A stretch of DNA of 64,000 nucleotides from Clostridiaceae bacterium (GTDB taxonomy: Bacteria; Bacillota; Clostridia; DSM-8532). Of this stretch, positions 9,502 to 17,634 are shown one piece after another. The stretch is from positions 1 to 64,000 of the forward strand of contig JAAYAD010000069.1 in assembly GCA_012719545.1 (NCBI GenBank), read 5' to 3'. Position numbers and translations under genes: made by a program. How positions within the stretch are numbered: position 1 is the first letter of the stretch; each line of letters begins with the position of its first letter. The notes beneath the pieces were generated by a model. The model searched no databases. It saw only the letters and a list, made by a program, of their open reading frames with translations, and was not told the origin of the DNA.

Positions 9502-10083
9502 TTATTGACCTATAAGAGCATAAATTCTGTCAATTATCATCCTGGTTGAATCCATAAGCTCCTGTTTGGAAGGATGCTCGTCTTCCGGGTATTCCAGGGT
9601 AAAGGGTTCACCAAAAACCAGTTTGAGTTTGGAAAACCACTTTTTGTTCCACACAATGCCAACAGGCAGGATGGGAGCCTTGGAATGAAAGGCAAACATG
9701 GCAGCTCCTGATTTCCCCTTTGTAACATCTTTCTTTTTAGTACGGGTGCCTTCAGGGAAAATACCCACAACCCTGCCTTCATTGAGAAGCCTGAAAACAG
9801 TTTTTACCGAGCCCACATCACCTTTTCCCCTGCTTACCGGGAAAGCTCCAAGACTTCTGAATAAAAATGCCAGCAATGGATTTCTAAAAAGTTCGGCCTT
9901 GGCCATAAAATGAACCTGCCGCTTCATGTAGCAGCCGATTAATATCATATCCCAGGCGCTGGGGTGGTTGGCATAAAGAAGGAGAGGCCCTTTATCAGGA
10001 ATATTTTCTTTCCCCTCCACCTTAACACGGTAAAATAACGCAAAATATAAACGCATAATTAGTCTGGCAAATTTATAGAACAT
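9502..10083 (-). CDS. plsC: 1-acyl-sn-glycerol-3-phosphate acyltransferase
   Basis: A PlsC-family membrane acyltransferase that converts lysophosphatidate to phosphatidate. The catalytic NHPSAWD (an NHx4D motif) is at about residues 38-44, and the glycerol-phosphate-binding FPEGTR motif is at about 108-113. The N-terminus is amphipathic and likely membrane-inserted. I chose the ATG at 10083; an alternative TTG at 10092 sits closer to AAGGAG, so the true start is uncertain by three codons. The gene overlaps the end of cmk, implying coupling. Confidence 0.9.
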   Translation of the reverse strand: MFYKFARLIMRLYFALFYRVKVEGKENIPDKGPLLLYANHPSAWDMILIGCYMKRQVHFMAKAELFRNPLLAFLFRSLGAFPVSRGKGDVGSVKTVFRLLNEGRVVGIFPEGTRTKKKDVTKGKSGAAMFAFHSKAPILPVGIVWNKKWFSKLKLVFGEPFTLEYPEDEHPSKQELMDSTRMIIDRIYALIGQ

Positions 10084-10759
10084 CGCTTCCAACCTTCTCC
10101 TTTATAATGCTGATTATTCTGTCTACCGATTCCTCTATGGACAGATTGCTTGTATCCAATAATACAGCATCTTCTGCCTGTCTTAAGGGGGATGCTGCCC
10201 TGTTGCTGTCATTATAGTCCCTTTGCTCTATTTCCTGTTTCAATTCTTCAAAAGTCTTGGTTAGAAGCCCTTTTTCCTGTAACTCCAGATAGCGCCTTCT
10301 TGCACGTTCAGAAGAAGATGCTGTTAAAAAAATCTTTACCTGTGCATTTGGAAGCACGTGAGTTCCAATATCCCTTCCATCCATTACCACATTGTTGTTA
10401 CTGGCTATTTTCTGCTGAAGCTCAACCAGCTTTTTTCTTACCTCCGGAATTGCCGATACATTTGAAGCTCCCATTGAAACTTCATCCGTTCTGATAAGGC
10501 CTGATACATCCTCACCATCAAGCAAAACCTGCTGGTTTCCATCCTTGTACTCTATCTTAATGTCGAGGTCGGGCAAAATTTCACAAACCTTCTCCCTGTC
10601 CCTGGTATCAATGCCCATGCGGATTGCTTTCAATGCAACTGCCCTGTACATGGCGCCCGTATCCAGATACATTACTCCCAGCCTTTTGGACAGCAATTTG
10701 GCCATTGTGCTTTTTCCGGCTCCTGAAGGGCCGTCTATGGCGATCTGTATTGGCTTCAT
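10073..10759 (-). CDS. cmk: cytidylate kinase
   Basis: A 228-aa (d)CMP kinase. The ATG at 10759 (GGAG 5 bases upstream) gives a start MKPIQIAIDG directly before the P-loop GPSGAGKST (10-18). Other family marks are YLDTGAMYRA, MDGRDIGT and RRYLELQEKG. It phosphorylates CMP/dCMP for pyrimidine nucleotide supply. It begins the cmk-plsC-ispH/rpsA cluster; the 181 bases before it contain no other gene. Confidence 0.95.
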   Translation of the reverse strand: MKPIQIAIDGPSGAGKSTMAKLLSKRLGVMYLDTGAMYRAVALKAIRMGIDTRDREKVCEILPDLDIKIEYKDGNQQVLLDGEDVSGLIRTDEVSMGASNVSAIPEVRKKLVELQQKIASNNNVVMDGRDIGTHVLPNAQVKIFLTASSSERARRRYLELQEKGLLTKTFEELKQEIEQRDYNDSNRAASPLRQAEDAVLLDTSNLSIEESVDRIISIIKEKVGSDVL

Positions 10760-10940
10760 AAAATCTCCATCCTTGTAAATCAAATTAACAAAAATATCAA
10801 TTTAGCAACACATATCGATTAAATTTTAAAGTAAACTGCATTCAAATATAAGTAAAGCTAAAACAGCTGAATTAATCAAATATATAAAAAGTAAACTCTC
10901 AATTTACATGAAAGACTTCTGTACATCTCTTACCGCTTTT

Positions 10941-11366
10941 TTATACAACACGGTGTCCGGTGCCGATTGCAACTTCATTGAGGTGAAGAAGACCAATTCC
11001 GAAAAATACAGCAACGCTTATGTGCTCGCCAAATCTGGCCACTCCTATTTTCCCGCCCACGTTTAGCCCCATTGCCTTTGTCATAATCTGGCTCAGAGCC
11101 TCCCGGGCAGCACCTGCCACAGCACCCTCTTCGTTATGGGATTCTGCTATAACCCCTTCCCTCTTTGAGGACACCACAGCTCTTTCGACTATTTTCATAA
11201 CTGAATTAATAAATTCACCGCCGTAGTCAACGGCAACTGTCTTTATTCCCTTGGCAGCAAGCTTCTTTTTTAGTTCTCTCTCTTCCTCCCTGTCATTGGT
11301 CAAAGCTATCATAATGGCGGCCTTCACAACATCCTTGCTGCCATAATTGTAGTTTTCGCCCTCCAT
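10941..11366 (-). CDS. hutP: HutP-family RNA-binding regulator
   Basis: A 141-aa protein starting at the ATG at 11366 with AGGAGGAG just upstream. The C-terminal segment GGKIGVARFGEHISVAVF and the following GLLHLNEVAIGTGHR match my memory of HutP, the histidine- and Mg2+-dependent antiterminator of the Bacillus hut operon. No histidine-degradation gene lies in the window; the neighbours are a hypothetical gene and cmk. In Clostridia such HutP homologues are found outside hut operons, so the RNA target here is unknown. Confidence 0.8.
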   Translation of the reverse strand: MEGENYNYGSKDVVKAAIMIALTNDREEERELKKKLAAKGIKTVAVDYGGEFINSVMKIVERAVVSSKREGVIAESHNEEGAVAGAAREALSQIMTKAMGLNVGGKIGVARFGEHISVAVFFGIGLLHLNEVAIGTGHRVV

Positions 11367-11412
11367 AATTCTCCTCCTCTTTGGAGCAAAATTTAGTCTG
11401 AACTTACCCACC

Positions 11413-11457
11413 AAAATATAACGGGGCATGCAGGCTTAATTCATACCCCGTTATTTT
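11413..11457 (-). terminator. terminator-like hairpin between hypothetical gene and hutP
   Basis: AACGGGG at 11420-11426 pairs with CCCCGTT at 11446-11452, with an A/T-rich extension of the stem, and the minus strand runs on into ATATTTT. It lies just upstream of hutP, so it may end the preceding transcript or sit in the hutP leader. Confidence 0.55.
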
Positions 11458-11555
11458 CATGTTCGATTATGATTATATTTCAATTGTGCAATAATCACAA
11501 GAATCTACATATATACTTTTAATTTTTTAGTTTTCCCGGATAGAGGAAAATAAAC

Positions 11556-11987
11556 TTACTCTTTCCCGGGAACTGCAAATATTTTTAAGATACGGTTAAT
11601 TCCAGGTTTAATCAATACTGTGCTTTCAGTTAAATCGGTTCTTATGTCCCCTTTAATTGAAGCAAGGAAAACATAGAGCGGAGAAGCATCAAGCTTAAGC
11701 TTTACCTCAACCACATCTCCTTCATAAACTGTCAGTTCTACGGGAAAAGAATCGATGGTTTTGTATACTGTGCCGTTTATTAATACAGTGGCGCTGTTAG
11801 GCTGGTATTCTCCAAGCCCGTCCAATATTATCACGCCCTTATGCATTACTGCCTCATAAGTATTAAGGACTCTTCCGTTCAGCGTATCGTCGGTTAGCTT
11901 TCCCCGATACGGTGAAAAAAGAAGAAGCTGTGTTCCTATAAGCACAGAAAGCATAATACATGATAATACCTTTAAGAGGTTTCCCAT
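11556..11987 (-). CDS. hypothetical extracytoplasmic protein
   Basis: A 143-aa protein I cannot name. The ATG at 11987 follows GGGGTGA by 4 bases. A single N-terminal hydrophobic segment (about 4-24) serves as membrane anchor or uncleaved signal. The rest is beta-rich (repeated valine-containing strands such as ATVLINGTVY and VELTVYEGDVVEVKL), suggestive of an Ig-like or beta-sandwich fold. It follows the flavoprotein gene by 69 bases, an arrangement I believe is common upstream of cmk in Clostridia. Confidence 0.6.
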   Translation of the reverse strand: MGNLLKVLSCIMLSVLIGTQLLLFSPYRGKLTDDTLNGRVLNTYEAVMHKGVIILDGLGEYQPNSATVLINGTVYKTIDSFPVELTVYEGDVVEVKLKLDASPLYVFLASIKGDIRTDLTESTVLIKPGINRILKIFAVPGKE

Positions 11988-12056
11988 CCATTCACCCCGA
12001 ACCATTAATGAAAAATAATATCATCAATAGTTTTCCCCTGTGAGGATGGGTTCATA

Positions 12057-13286
12057 CTAAGCATTGGTTCCGGCGGCATAACCTGTTGAGAAGGCAATCG
12101 TCAGATTGAAGCCCCCTGTGTATGCGTCAACATCAATAATTTCGCCGGCAAAATAAAGGCTTTTGACAAGCTTTGATTCAAGGGTGGACGGATTAATCTC
12201 CTTTGTAGGTATTCCTCCTGCCGTTACTATTGCCTCATCAATGGGACGGGCCCTTGAAACAGTGAGCTTAATTCCTTTAAGAAGCTTAACAAGCTCCCTT
12301 CTCTCAGCCTTGGTTATCTGATGTACCGGCTTGTCCGCCGGGATATTGGACAGCCTTACAAAAACGGGGATTAAGCTTCTTGGCAGAAGATCATCAAGAG
12401 CATTTGAAAAATGCTTCCTTGAATATTTGGCAAAATCCCTCTGAAGCCGCAAATCCAGGGTTTCTTCATCAAGGGCGGGTTTTAAATCAATCATAAGGAC
12501 GGAATCCTTGTAATCCCAGTCAAGAATATGCCTGCTTGCGCTTAAAATCATGGGGCCCGATACCCCAAAGCCAGTAAAGAGCATTTCTCCAAGCTCCTGA
12601 TATACCTTTTTGCCCTCGGGGTTGTATACGGTAAGGCCCACATTCCTTAAGGACAAGCCCTCAACTTCCGACACCCATTTTTCCTTTGTTTCAAGAGGCA
12701 CAAGGGACGGCTTGGGTGTTACAAGGCCATGGCCAAGAGCGCCTGCAAGCCTGTAACCGTCACCGGTTGAGCCTGTAAGGGGATATGATGCCCCTCCTGT
12801 TGCCAGTATCACCGAATCAAGCTCATATACATCGTTGTTTATTAGCTTTACTCCGGTAACCTGGTTATTTTCGCAAAGGATTTCCTTAACGGCGGCATTG
12901 AATATGAATTTGGCACCGTTTCCCTGAGCATACTTCATCAGAGCTTTTAAAATGTCATTGGAATGATCCGACTCAGGGAAAACCCTGTTTCCCCGTTCAA
13001 TCTTCAAAGGCACTCCATATTCTTCAAAAAAGCTCATAACATCATGATTATTGAATTTATTGAAGCATGAATAAAGAAACCGTCCATTGCCGGGGATGTT
13101 TGCCATAAGTTCTTCCATTGAGCAGGCGTTGGTTATATTGCATCTTCCTTTGCCTGTAATAAGCAGTTTTTTGCCTGCGCGGCTGTTCTTTTCAAATACA
13201 AGGACTGATTTTCCCAGTGATGCTGCCCTTCCGGCAGCCATAAGGCCGGCTGCACCGGCTCCTATTACCCCTACTAATTTCGACAT
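12057..13286 (-). CDS. HI0933/BaiN-family FAD-dependent oxidoreductase
   Basis: A 409-aa flavoprotein beginning MSKLVGVIGAGAAGLMAAG, whose GxGxxG dinucleotide-binding motif starts at about residue 8. It has GRCNITNACS, the internal ATGGASYPLTGSTGDGY and the C-terminal block TGGFNLTIAFSTGYAAG typical of HI0933/BaiN-like proteins. The reaction in housekeeping members is not established. I start at the ATG at 13286; the nearest GGAGG is 13 bases away, so the start is less certain than the identity. It follows rpiR by 28 bases. Confidence 0.88.
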   Translation of the reverse strand: MSKLVGVIGAGAAGLMAAGRAASLGKSVLVFEKNSRAGKKLLITGKGRCNITNACSMEELMANIPGNGRFLYSCFNKFNNHDVMSFFEEYGVPLKIERGNRVFPESDHSNDILKALMKYAQGNGAKFIFNAAVKEILCENNQVTGVKLINNDVYELDSVILATGGASYPLTGSTGDGYRLAGALGHGLVTPKPSLVPLETKEKWVSEVEGLSLRNVGLTVYNPEGKKVYQELGEMLFTGFGVSGPMILSASRHILDWDYKDSVLMIDLKPALDEETLDLRLQRDFAKYSRKHFSNALDDLLPRSLIPVFVRLSNIPADKPVHQITKAERRELVKLLKGIKLTVSRARPIDEAIVTAGGIPTKEINPSTLESKLVKSLYFAGEIIDVDAYTGGFNLTIAFSTGYAAGTNA

Positions 13287-13314
13287 TCCGCTGCCCAATC
13301 CTCCGGTTAAACCC

Positions 13315-14196
13315 TTAGTCGTGGTTAAGATCGAAACTGTACTCCCCCTTGTCATAAACCTGGTACTCATCCCAGATCTTTTCAAGGTTTTCAAGAGTGG
13401 TATGTAGTTTGTCCTTGCGCTTTAAGCCAATGGCCACAATAAGGGCATTAATCATTGAAAGGGGCGCGACAAGTGAATCAACAAAGGAAGCCATGTCGCT
13501 TCTGGCAAAAAGGCTGTAATTGGACCACTGAGCCAGGGGCGAATTCTCATTGTCGGTAATGGCAATAACTGTGGCTCCGCGTTTTCTGGCAAACTCCATT
13601 GCCTTTGATGTACGCCTGGAATAGCGCGGAAAGCTGATGCCAATTACCACATCCCCTTCTTTGGCATTGACAATCTGTTCAAACATTTCACTTACGCTTG
13701 TAGTATGAACAAGGCGAACGTTTTCAAATATCAAATTGAAATAAAAGCCCAGGAAACTTGCAAGAGGAGCAGAACTTCTTACTCCAAGTATATATATCTT
13801 ATTTGCCTTGAGTATCTCCTCCACTACCGCATTAAATGTTTCGTGATTTGCCTCTTCCAGGGTAGTACGAATCTTATTTATATCGGACTGAAGCACACTT
13901 TTAAGTACGCTTTCAGAATCAATCTGCCCGGAGGAAACTTCCAGTCTCTGAACCGCGGTAAGCTGGCTTTTTATAACCTCTCTTAAGGCTTTCTGAAGTT
14001 TTGGGTACCCATCATAACCCATTTCTATTGCGAAACGGACAACTGTGGACTCGCTTACTCCAACTTCTTCGCCAAGTTTTGCGGCAGTTACAAAAGCCGC
14101 CTTGTCGTAATGATTTATTATATAATCAGCTATGAGCTTCTGTCCTTTGCTAAGCTCATGATATCTTTCCTTCATTTCTTTAATAATGTTTCCCAT
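13315..14196 (-). CDS. RpiR/MurR-family transcriptional regulator
   Basis: A 293-aa regulator with an N-terminal RpiR-type helix-turn-helix (about 1-77, including LGEEVGVSESTVVRFA) and a C-terminal SIS phosphosugar-binding domain (about 120-255, with YILGVRSSAPLAS and GDVVIGISFPRYSRRT). Such proteins sense sugar phosphates, often from amino sugars. The ATG at 14196 has GAGGTG just upstream. No sugar-catabolic gene is adjacent, so the target is unknown; co-transcription with the flavoprotein gene is likely. Confidence 0.88.
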   Translation of the reverse strand: MGNIIKEMKERYHELSKGQKLIADYIINHYDKAAFVTAAKLGEEVGVSESTVVRFAIEMGYDGYPKLQKALREVIKSQLTAVQRLEVSSGQIDSESVLKSVLQSDINKIRTTLEEANHETFNAVVEEILKANKIYILGVRSSAPLASFLGFYFNLIFENVRLVHTTSVSEMFEQIVNAKEGDVVIGISFPRYSRRTSKAMEFARKRGATVIAITDNENSPLAQWSNYSLFARSDMASFVDSLVAPLSMINALIVAIGLKRKDKLHTTLENLEKIWDEYQVYDKGEYSFDLNHD

Positions 14197-14333
14197 ATAA
14201 CACCTCATATTCGACTTATCTTGTCCTATATAGAATATATTTTTACCACATAAAAATCAAGTTATCGTTTCCAATCCTGCAAAAATAAGATTTTACCCAG
14301 TAAACAATTGAGTAGCAATCAATTGTCCCACTG

Positions 14334-14342
14334 CATATATTA
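14334..14342 (+). promoter_or_regulatory. possible sporulation-sigma -10 element before sigK
   Basis: CATATATTA, 30 bases before the sigK start, fits the mother-cell -10 pattern (sigma E CATAnnnT, sigma K CATAnnnTA). No convincing -35 partner is visible at the right distance, so this is a weak call supported mainly by the gene it precedes. Confidence 0.3.
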
Positions 14343-14371
14343 TTGTGGCAACACTAATGAAGAGGTGCAAA

Positions 14372-15067
14372 ATGATCTTAGCTTCCTGGCAAGGCCTTGT
14401 TTCGAAAATTTTATCCCAATATGTGCTGGCAGGCTTTATAACAGGCCCCCAGTCTTTTCCCCAGCCCTTATCTGCCCAAGAGGAACAGAAATATGTTGAA
14501 TTGTGTCTAAAGGGCGATGAAAATGCTAGAAATATTCTTATAGAACATAATCTGAGACTTGTAGCCCATGTTGCCAGAAAATATTCTGTTTCTAATACCG
14601 ATTCCGACGATCTTATCTCTATTGGAACAATAGGGTTAATAAAAGCCGTTTCAAGCTATGACCCCTCAAAGGGAATACGTCTTGCAACCTATGCAGCCCG
14701 CTGCATTGAAAACGAAATATTAATGCATTTAAGAGCCTCGAAGAAGGTTCAGAACGAGATTTCCCTGAACGAACCCCTTGGAACGGATAAAGAAGGCAAC
14801 GAAATTGCTCTTATAGATATTTTGGGATGCGAGGATGAAGAAGTAGAAGAAAAAGTTGACCTGACACAACGAATAAAAAAGCTGTATAGCCTGATTAAAT
14901 CTGCTTTGGAAGGAAGAGAACAGGTAATTATAAAGTCTCGCTACGGATTGTGCGGAAAGAGCGGGAAAACCCAGAGAGAGGTTGCTGAAAGTCTTGGCAT
15001 CTCCCGCTCCTACGTTTCAAGAATAGAGAAAAAAGCTTTGAACAAACTTTATGAAGGACTAAAATAA
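14372..15067 (+). CDS. sigK: RNA polymerase sporulation-specific sigma factor K
   Basis: A 231-aa late mother-cell sigma factor. The ATG at 14372 (GAGGTG upstream) yields an N-terminal hydrophobic pro-region (about 1-22), followed by the FPQPLSAQEEQKY block that resembles the maturation boundary of pro-sigma K. Region 2 holds ARNILIEHNLRLVAHVARKY and DLISIGTIGLIKAV; region 4 holds TQREVAESLGISRSYVSRIEKKAL. The reading frame is continuous, so there is no skin-type insertion. It carries its own terminator. Confidence 0.96.
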   Translation: MILASWQGLVSKILSQYVLAGFITGPQSFPQPLSAQEEQKYVELCLKGDENARNILIEHNLRLVAHVARKYSVSNTDSDDLISIGTIGLIKAVSSYDPSKGIRLATYAARCIENEILMHLRASKKVQNEISLNEPLGTDKEGNEIALIDILGCEDEEVEEKVDLTQRIKKLYSLIKSALEGREQVIIKSRYGLCGKSGKTQREVAESLGISRSYVSRIEKKALNKLYEGLK

Positions 15068-15095
15068 TACCAGCAAGTTAGTCTTCTCTTTCCCA

Positions 15096-15122
15096 GGATG
15101 TGAGTCTTCACATCCTTTTTTA
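15096..15122 (+). terminator. rho-independent terminator of sigK
   Basis: GGATGTGA (15096-15103) pairs with TCACATCC (15108-15115) around a GTCT loop, followed directly by TTTTTTATTATT, 29 bases after the sigK stop. Confidence 0.92.
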
Positions 15123-15163
15123 TTATTAAAGCCCTCTGTATCAACAGAAGGGCTTTAATAATA
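15121..15163. terminator. second hairpin in the sigK-ytvI convergent gap
   Basis: An imperfect inverted repeat (TATTATTAAAGCCCTCTG with its complement, one bulged base) around a 6-nt loop. It may serve as a weak terminator for the converging ytvI transcript; the downstream minus-strand sequence is not strongly T-rich. Confidence 0.5.
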
Positions 15164-15195
15164 AAATCACCTTGAGTAAATTCATCTTTTAATCC

Positions 15196-16392
15196 TTATT
15201 TTTCCCCTTTATGCTTATGCACTGCAGGCTTATTTGAGCTGTTGGCTGGAGCTTTTGCATTATCGCTGCTTGGCATCTCTGTTGAGAGAATTACTTTGCC
15301 ATTGCGGTAAACATTTGTCTCAAGCCATGTCTTTAAGCTGTCAGTTTTTATAAGCCCCGTAATTACATGCTTAAGCAATACTACAGTCAGGGGACCCGCA
15401 ATCATACCCAATACGCCAAAAACCTTTAAGCCTACATACATTCCAAACAGGGTGAACAAAGGATGCACACCAATCTGCTGGCCCACAATTTTGGGTTCCA
15501 TGAGCTGTCTTACAAAAAGAATTATTACATACAGTAAAAACAAAGATAGGCCAAGCTTGGTATTGCCAAGTATAAGATTTATAATTGCCCACGGAATAAG
15601 CACGGTACCTGCGCCAAGAACAGGAAGAATATCAATAACAGCAATAATCAACGCATAGAGCAGGGCATTCTGAATGCCTATAATTAATAGGCCAATAGTT
15701 AATTCGGTAAAGGTCATTGTCATTATGATAAACTGAGCCCTGAGCCAGCCAAACATAGCTGAAAAGACATTATTGCTTATTCCCCTGGTTCTCTTAACCC
15801 AATTTGAAGGAATCTGCTTTTCCAGGAAGTTAAGAATGGTATTTTTATCACTGGACATGAAGTATGTGGCAAGGATTGTGACAAATATAAAGATTATTAC
15901 CTGGGGAAGATTCAGGGCAAACTGAATGGGAACCTGGGCTATGTTTATAACCTTCTGCAGTACGCTTTGCAACTCATTTGCCAGGTTTTCCACAGCTCTC
16001 CTTAAAACATCGGTAACCTCCTGGGGGAGCTGTATATAGATTCCGTTAATCTTTTCAACCAGGCCGTTAAAGAATCCGGTAACCCCGTCTACATTTATTT
16101 CGAGGCTGCTATAAACATTTTCAATTTCTTTTATCAGTCTGTAAACAACAAAACCAAAGATTGACAAAATTGAACCCAGAACTACAAAAATAGAAAACAC
16201 GGTTCCTATTTTTCTTGGAATTCGCAGCTTTCTTTCAATAAATTTAACTATAGGTTCAATAAGAGACGCAAAAAAGTAGGCCAGAATAAACGGAACAACG
16301 TAAGGAAAAATCTTAATCAACAGAAAAATGGCAACTAACGCCAATATAACCTTCAACACCGTAAAGATGGTTTTCTTTAGAGTATCCTGCAT
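15196..16392 (-). CDS. ytvI: AI-2E-family permease, YtvI-like sporulation membrane protein
   Basis: A 398-aa polytopic membrane protein with about 7-8 hydrophobic segments arranged as in the AI-2E/PerM exporter family: two or three helices at the N-terminus, a long soluble stretch (about 95-165) and a C-terminal helix cluster containing DILPVLGAGTVLIPWAI and PKIVGQQIGVHPLFTLFGMYVGLKVFG. It resembles the sporulation protein YtvI. AAGGAG lies 6 bases before the ATG at 16392. It ends in a Lys/His-rich cytoplasmic tail. Location next to sigK is consistent with, but does not prove, a sporulation role. Confidence 0.8.
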   Translation of the reverse strand: MQDTLKKTIFTVLKVILALVAIFLLIKIFPYVVPFILAYFFASLIEPIVKFIERKLRIPRKIGTVFSIFVVLGSILSIFGFVVYRLIKEIENVYSSLEINVDGVTGFFNGLVEKINGIYIQLPQEVTDVLRRAVENLANELQSVLQKVINIAQVPIQFALNLPQVIIFIFVTILATYFMSSDKNTILNFLEKQIPSNWVKRTRGISNNVFSAMFGWLRAQFIIMTMTFTELTIGLLIIGIQNALLYALIIAVIDILPVLGAGTVLIPWAIINLILGNTKLGLSLFLLYVIILFVRQLMEPKIVGQQIGVHPLFTLFGMYVGLKVFGVLGMIAGPLTVVLLKHVITGLIKTDSLKTWLETNVYRNGKVILSTEMPSSDNAKAPANSSNKPAVHKHKGEK

Positions 16393-16495
16393 CTTTTTCT
16401 CCTTGCCCGGTAACTTTTGCTTTATTTTTAATATCATTTTACATTTAGTTTTTCCATATAAGCAACATCATATTTCATTATATTTATCTGAAATT

Positions 16496-17047
16496 TCATT
16501 CATTCGGCTTTATAGTTTCATAGGCCTTTCTGACATAGGTCAATTGGCCGTTAATTCTTGTGCTTTCCATCAATGATATACCTGAGACAGTAAACTTATG
16601 ATTATTATCCCCTAAGGCTGAAATGAAACTACCGACCTTGTCCTTAGGACCTGCTTCCCTTATCAGAGTTATGTGGGGCGAATATTTTTCTTTATTTAGC
16701 CCGGGCATAATAGTCCTTAATTCTTCATCCATATCATTGTAAAGCTCCACAAGATCCTGGCTTCTTTCTAATCCCGCCCAGACTATGCTTTTGTTTCCTT
16801 TATCAAATTTACCTATTGAATTAATATTCAAATCAAAGGATTTATGTCTTAAGGCCACACGTTTCATTGCGTCCTTTATGGCTTTAAATAAATATTGGTC
16901 CACTTCCCCAAGAAACCTTATGGTAAGGTGAAGGTTATCAGGTCTTGAATAATTTCCGGTTATTTCAGTTGTTTTAAGCTTATCCTGAATATTAACAAGA
17001 AATTTTCTGGTTTCATCATCAAATTCAATGGCAATAAAACATCTCAT
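16496..17047 (-). CDS. thpR: RNA 2',3'-cyclic phosphodiesterase
   Basis: A 183-aa 2H phosphoesterase of the LigT/ThpR type. The two catalytic HxT motifs are HLTIRFLG (about 41-48) and HITLIRE (about 124-130), placed in two pseudosymmetric halves. The enzymes open 2',3'-cyclic phosphates on RNA ends; the physiological substrate is unsettled. The ribosome binding site is weak. It is a single-gene unit between ytvI and the nifS-iscU terminator. Confidence 0.88.
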   Translation of the reverse strand: MRCFIAIEFDDETRKFLVNIQDKLKTTEITGNYSRPDNLHLTIRFLGEVDQYLFKAIKDAMKRVALRHKSFDLNINSIGKFDKGNKSIVWAGLERSQDLVELYNDMDEELRTIMPGLNKEKYSPHITLIREAGPKDKVGSFISALGDNNHKFTVSGISLMESTRINGQLTYVRKAYETIKPNE

Positions 17048-17075
17048 AAAAAATCACTTTCTTTTGACAAATTTA

Positions 17076-17115
17076 AAAGCCTGGCAATTAAGCTAAGTTA
17101 ATACTACCAGGCTTT
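17076..17115 (-). terminator. terminator of nifS-iscU
   Basis: AAAGCCTGG (17076-17084) pairs with CCAGGCTTT (17107-17115); on the minus strand the stem is followed by TTAAATTTG. It lies 47 bases behind the iscU stop. Confidence 0.7.
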
Positions 17116-17161
17116 GTAAATTATTTAAAGGGATCTGTTATTATTTTAATTCAAATTTAAT

Positions 17162-17629
17162 TTAGTCCCAATCTTCCTCAAATTCATCGAAATCATCATG
17201 GCCATGAGCCCCGCAGCCTTTGCAGCAGCCGCCGCAGCCTTCATAACGCATATCTTCCACAAGGCCGTTTCTTTCTCTGTAATCCTGCAATGCCGCAGCT
17301 ATGGCTTCCTCAGCCAATACAGAGCAATGCACTTTCGCTGGCGGCAGCCCGTCAAGAGCCTCCATAACCGCCTTATTGGTTATTTGCTCGGCCTCTTTTA
17401 TGGTCTTTCCCTTAATCAGTTCGGTTGCCATACTGCTGGTGGCAATGGCGGCACCGCAGCCAAAAGTCTTGAATTTAGCATCAACAATTACGCCGTCTTC
17501 AATTTTAAGATACATTTTCATTATATCTCCACATTTGGCGTTGCCAACCTGTCCTACTCCATCAGCATCTTCAATTTCGCCCATATTGCGAGGATTCGTA
17601 AAATGATCCATTACCTTTTCACTATACAT
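17162..17629 (-). CDS. iscU: IscU/NifU-type iron-sulfur cluster scaffold
   Basis: A 155-aa scaffold on which [2Fe-2S]/[4Fe-4S] clusters are assembled from sulfur delivered by the desulfurase encoded just upstream. The three ligand cysteines are Cys33 (AKCGD, with Asp35), Cys58 (TFGCGAA) and Cys102 (KVHCSVLA). After residue 130 there is an extra cysteine-rich tail, GCGGCCKGCG (131-140), followed by an acidic end; it is not part of the core fold. GGGAGAG precedes the ATG. The start is 5 bases behind nifS, so the two are co-translated. Confidence 0.93.
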   Translation of the reverse strand: MYSEKVMDHFTNPRNMGEIEDADGVGQVGNAKCGDIMKMYLKIEDGVIVDAKFKTFGCGAAIATSSMATELIKGKTIKEAEQITNKAVMEALDGLPPAKVHCSVLAEEAIAAALQDYRERNGLVEDMRYEGCGGCCKGCGAHGHDDFDEFEEDWD

Positions 17630-17634
17630 TTATG

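Noticed and set aside
13705-13986. Plus-strand open frame opposite rpiR and many similar frames opposite real genes
   Set aside because: They lie wholly within well-supported genes on the other strand, lack ribosome binding sites and show no protein-family patterns.
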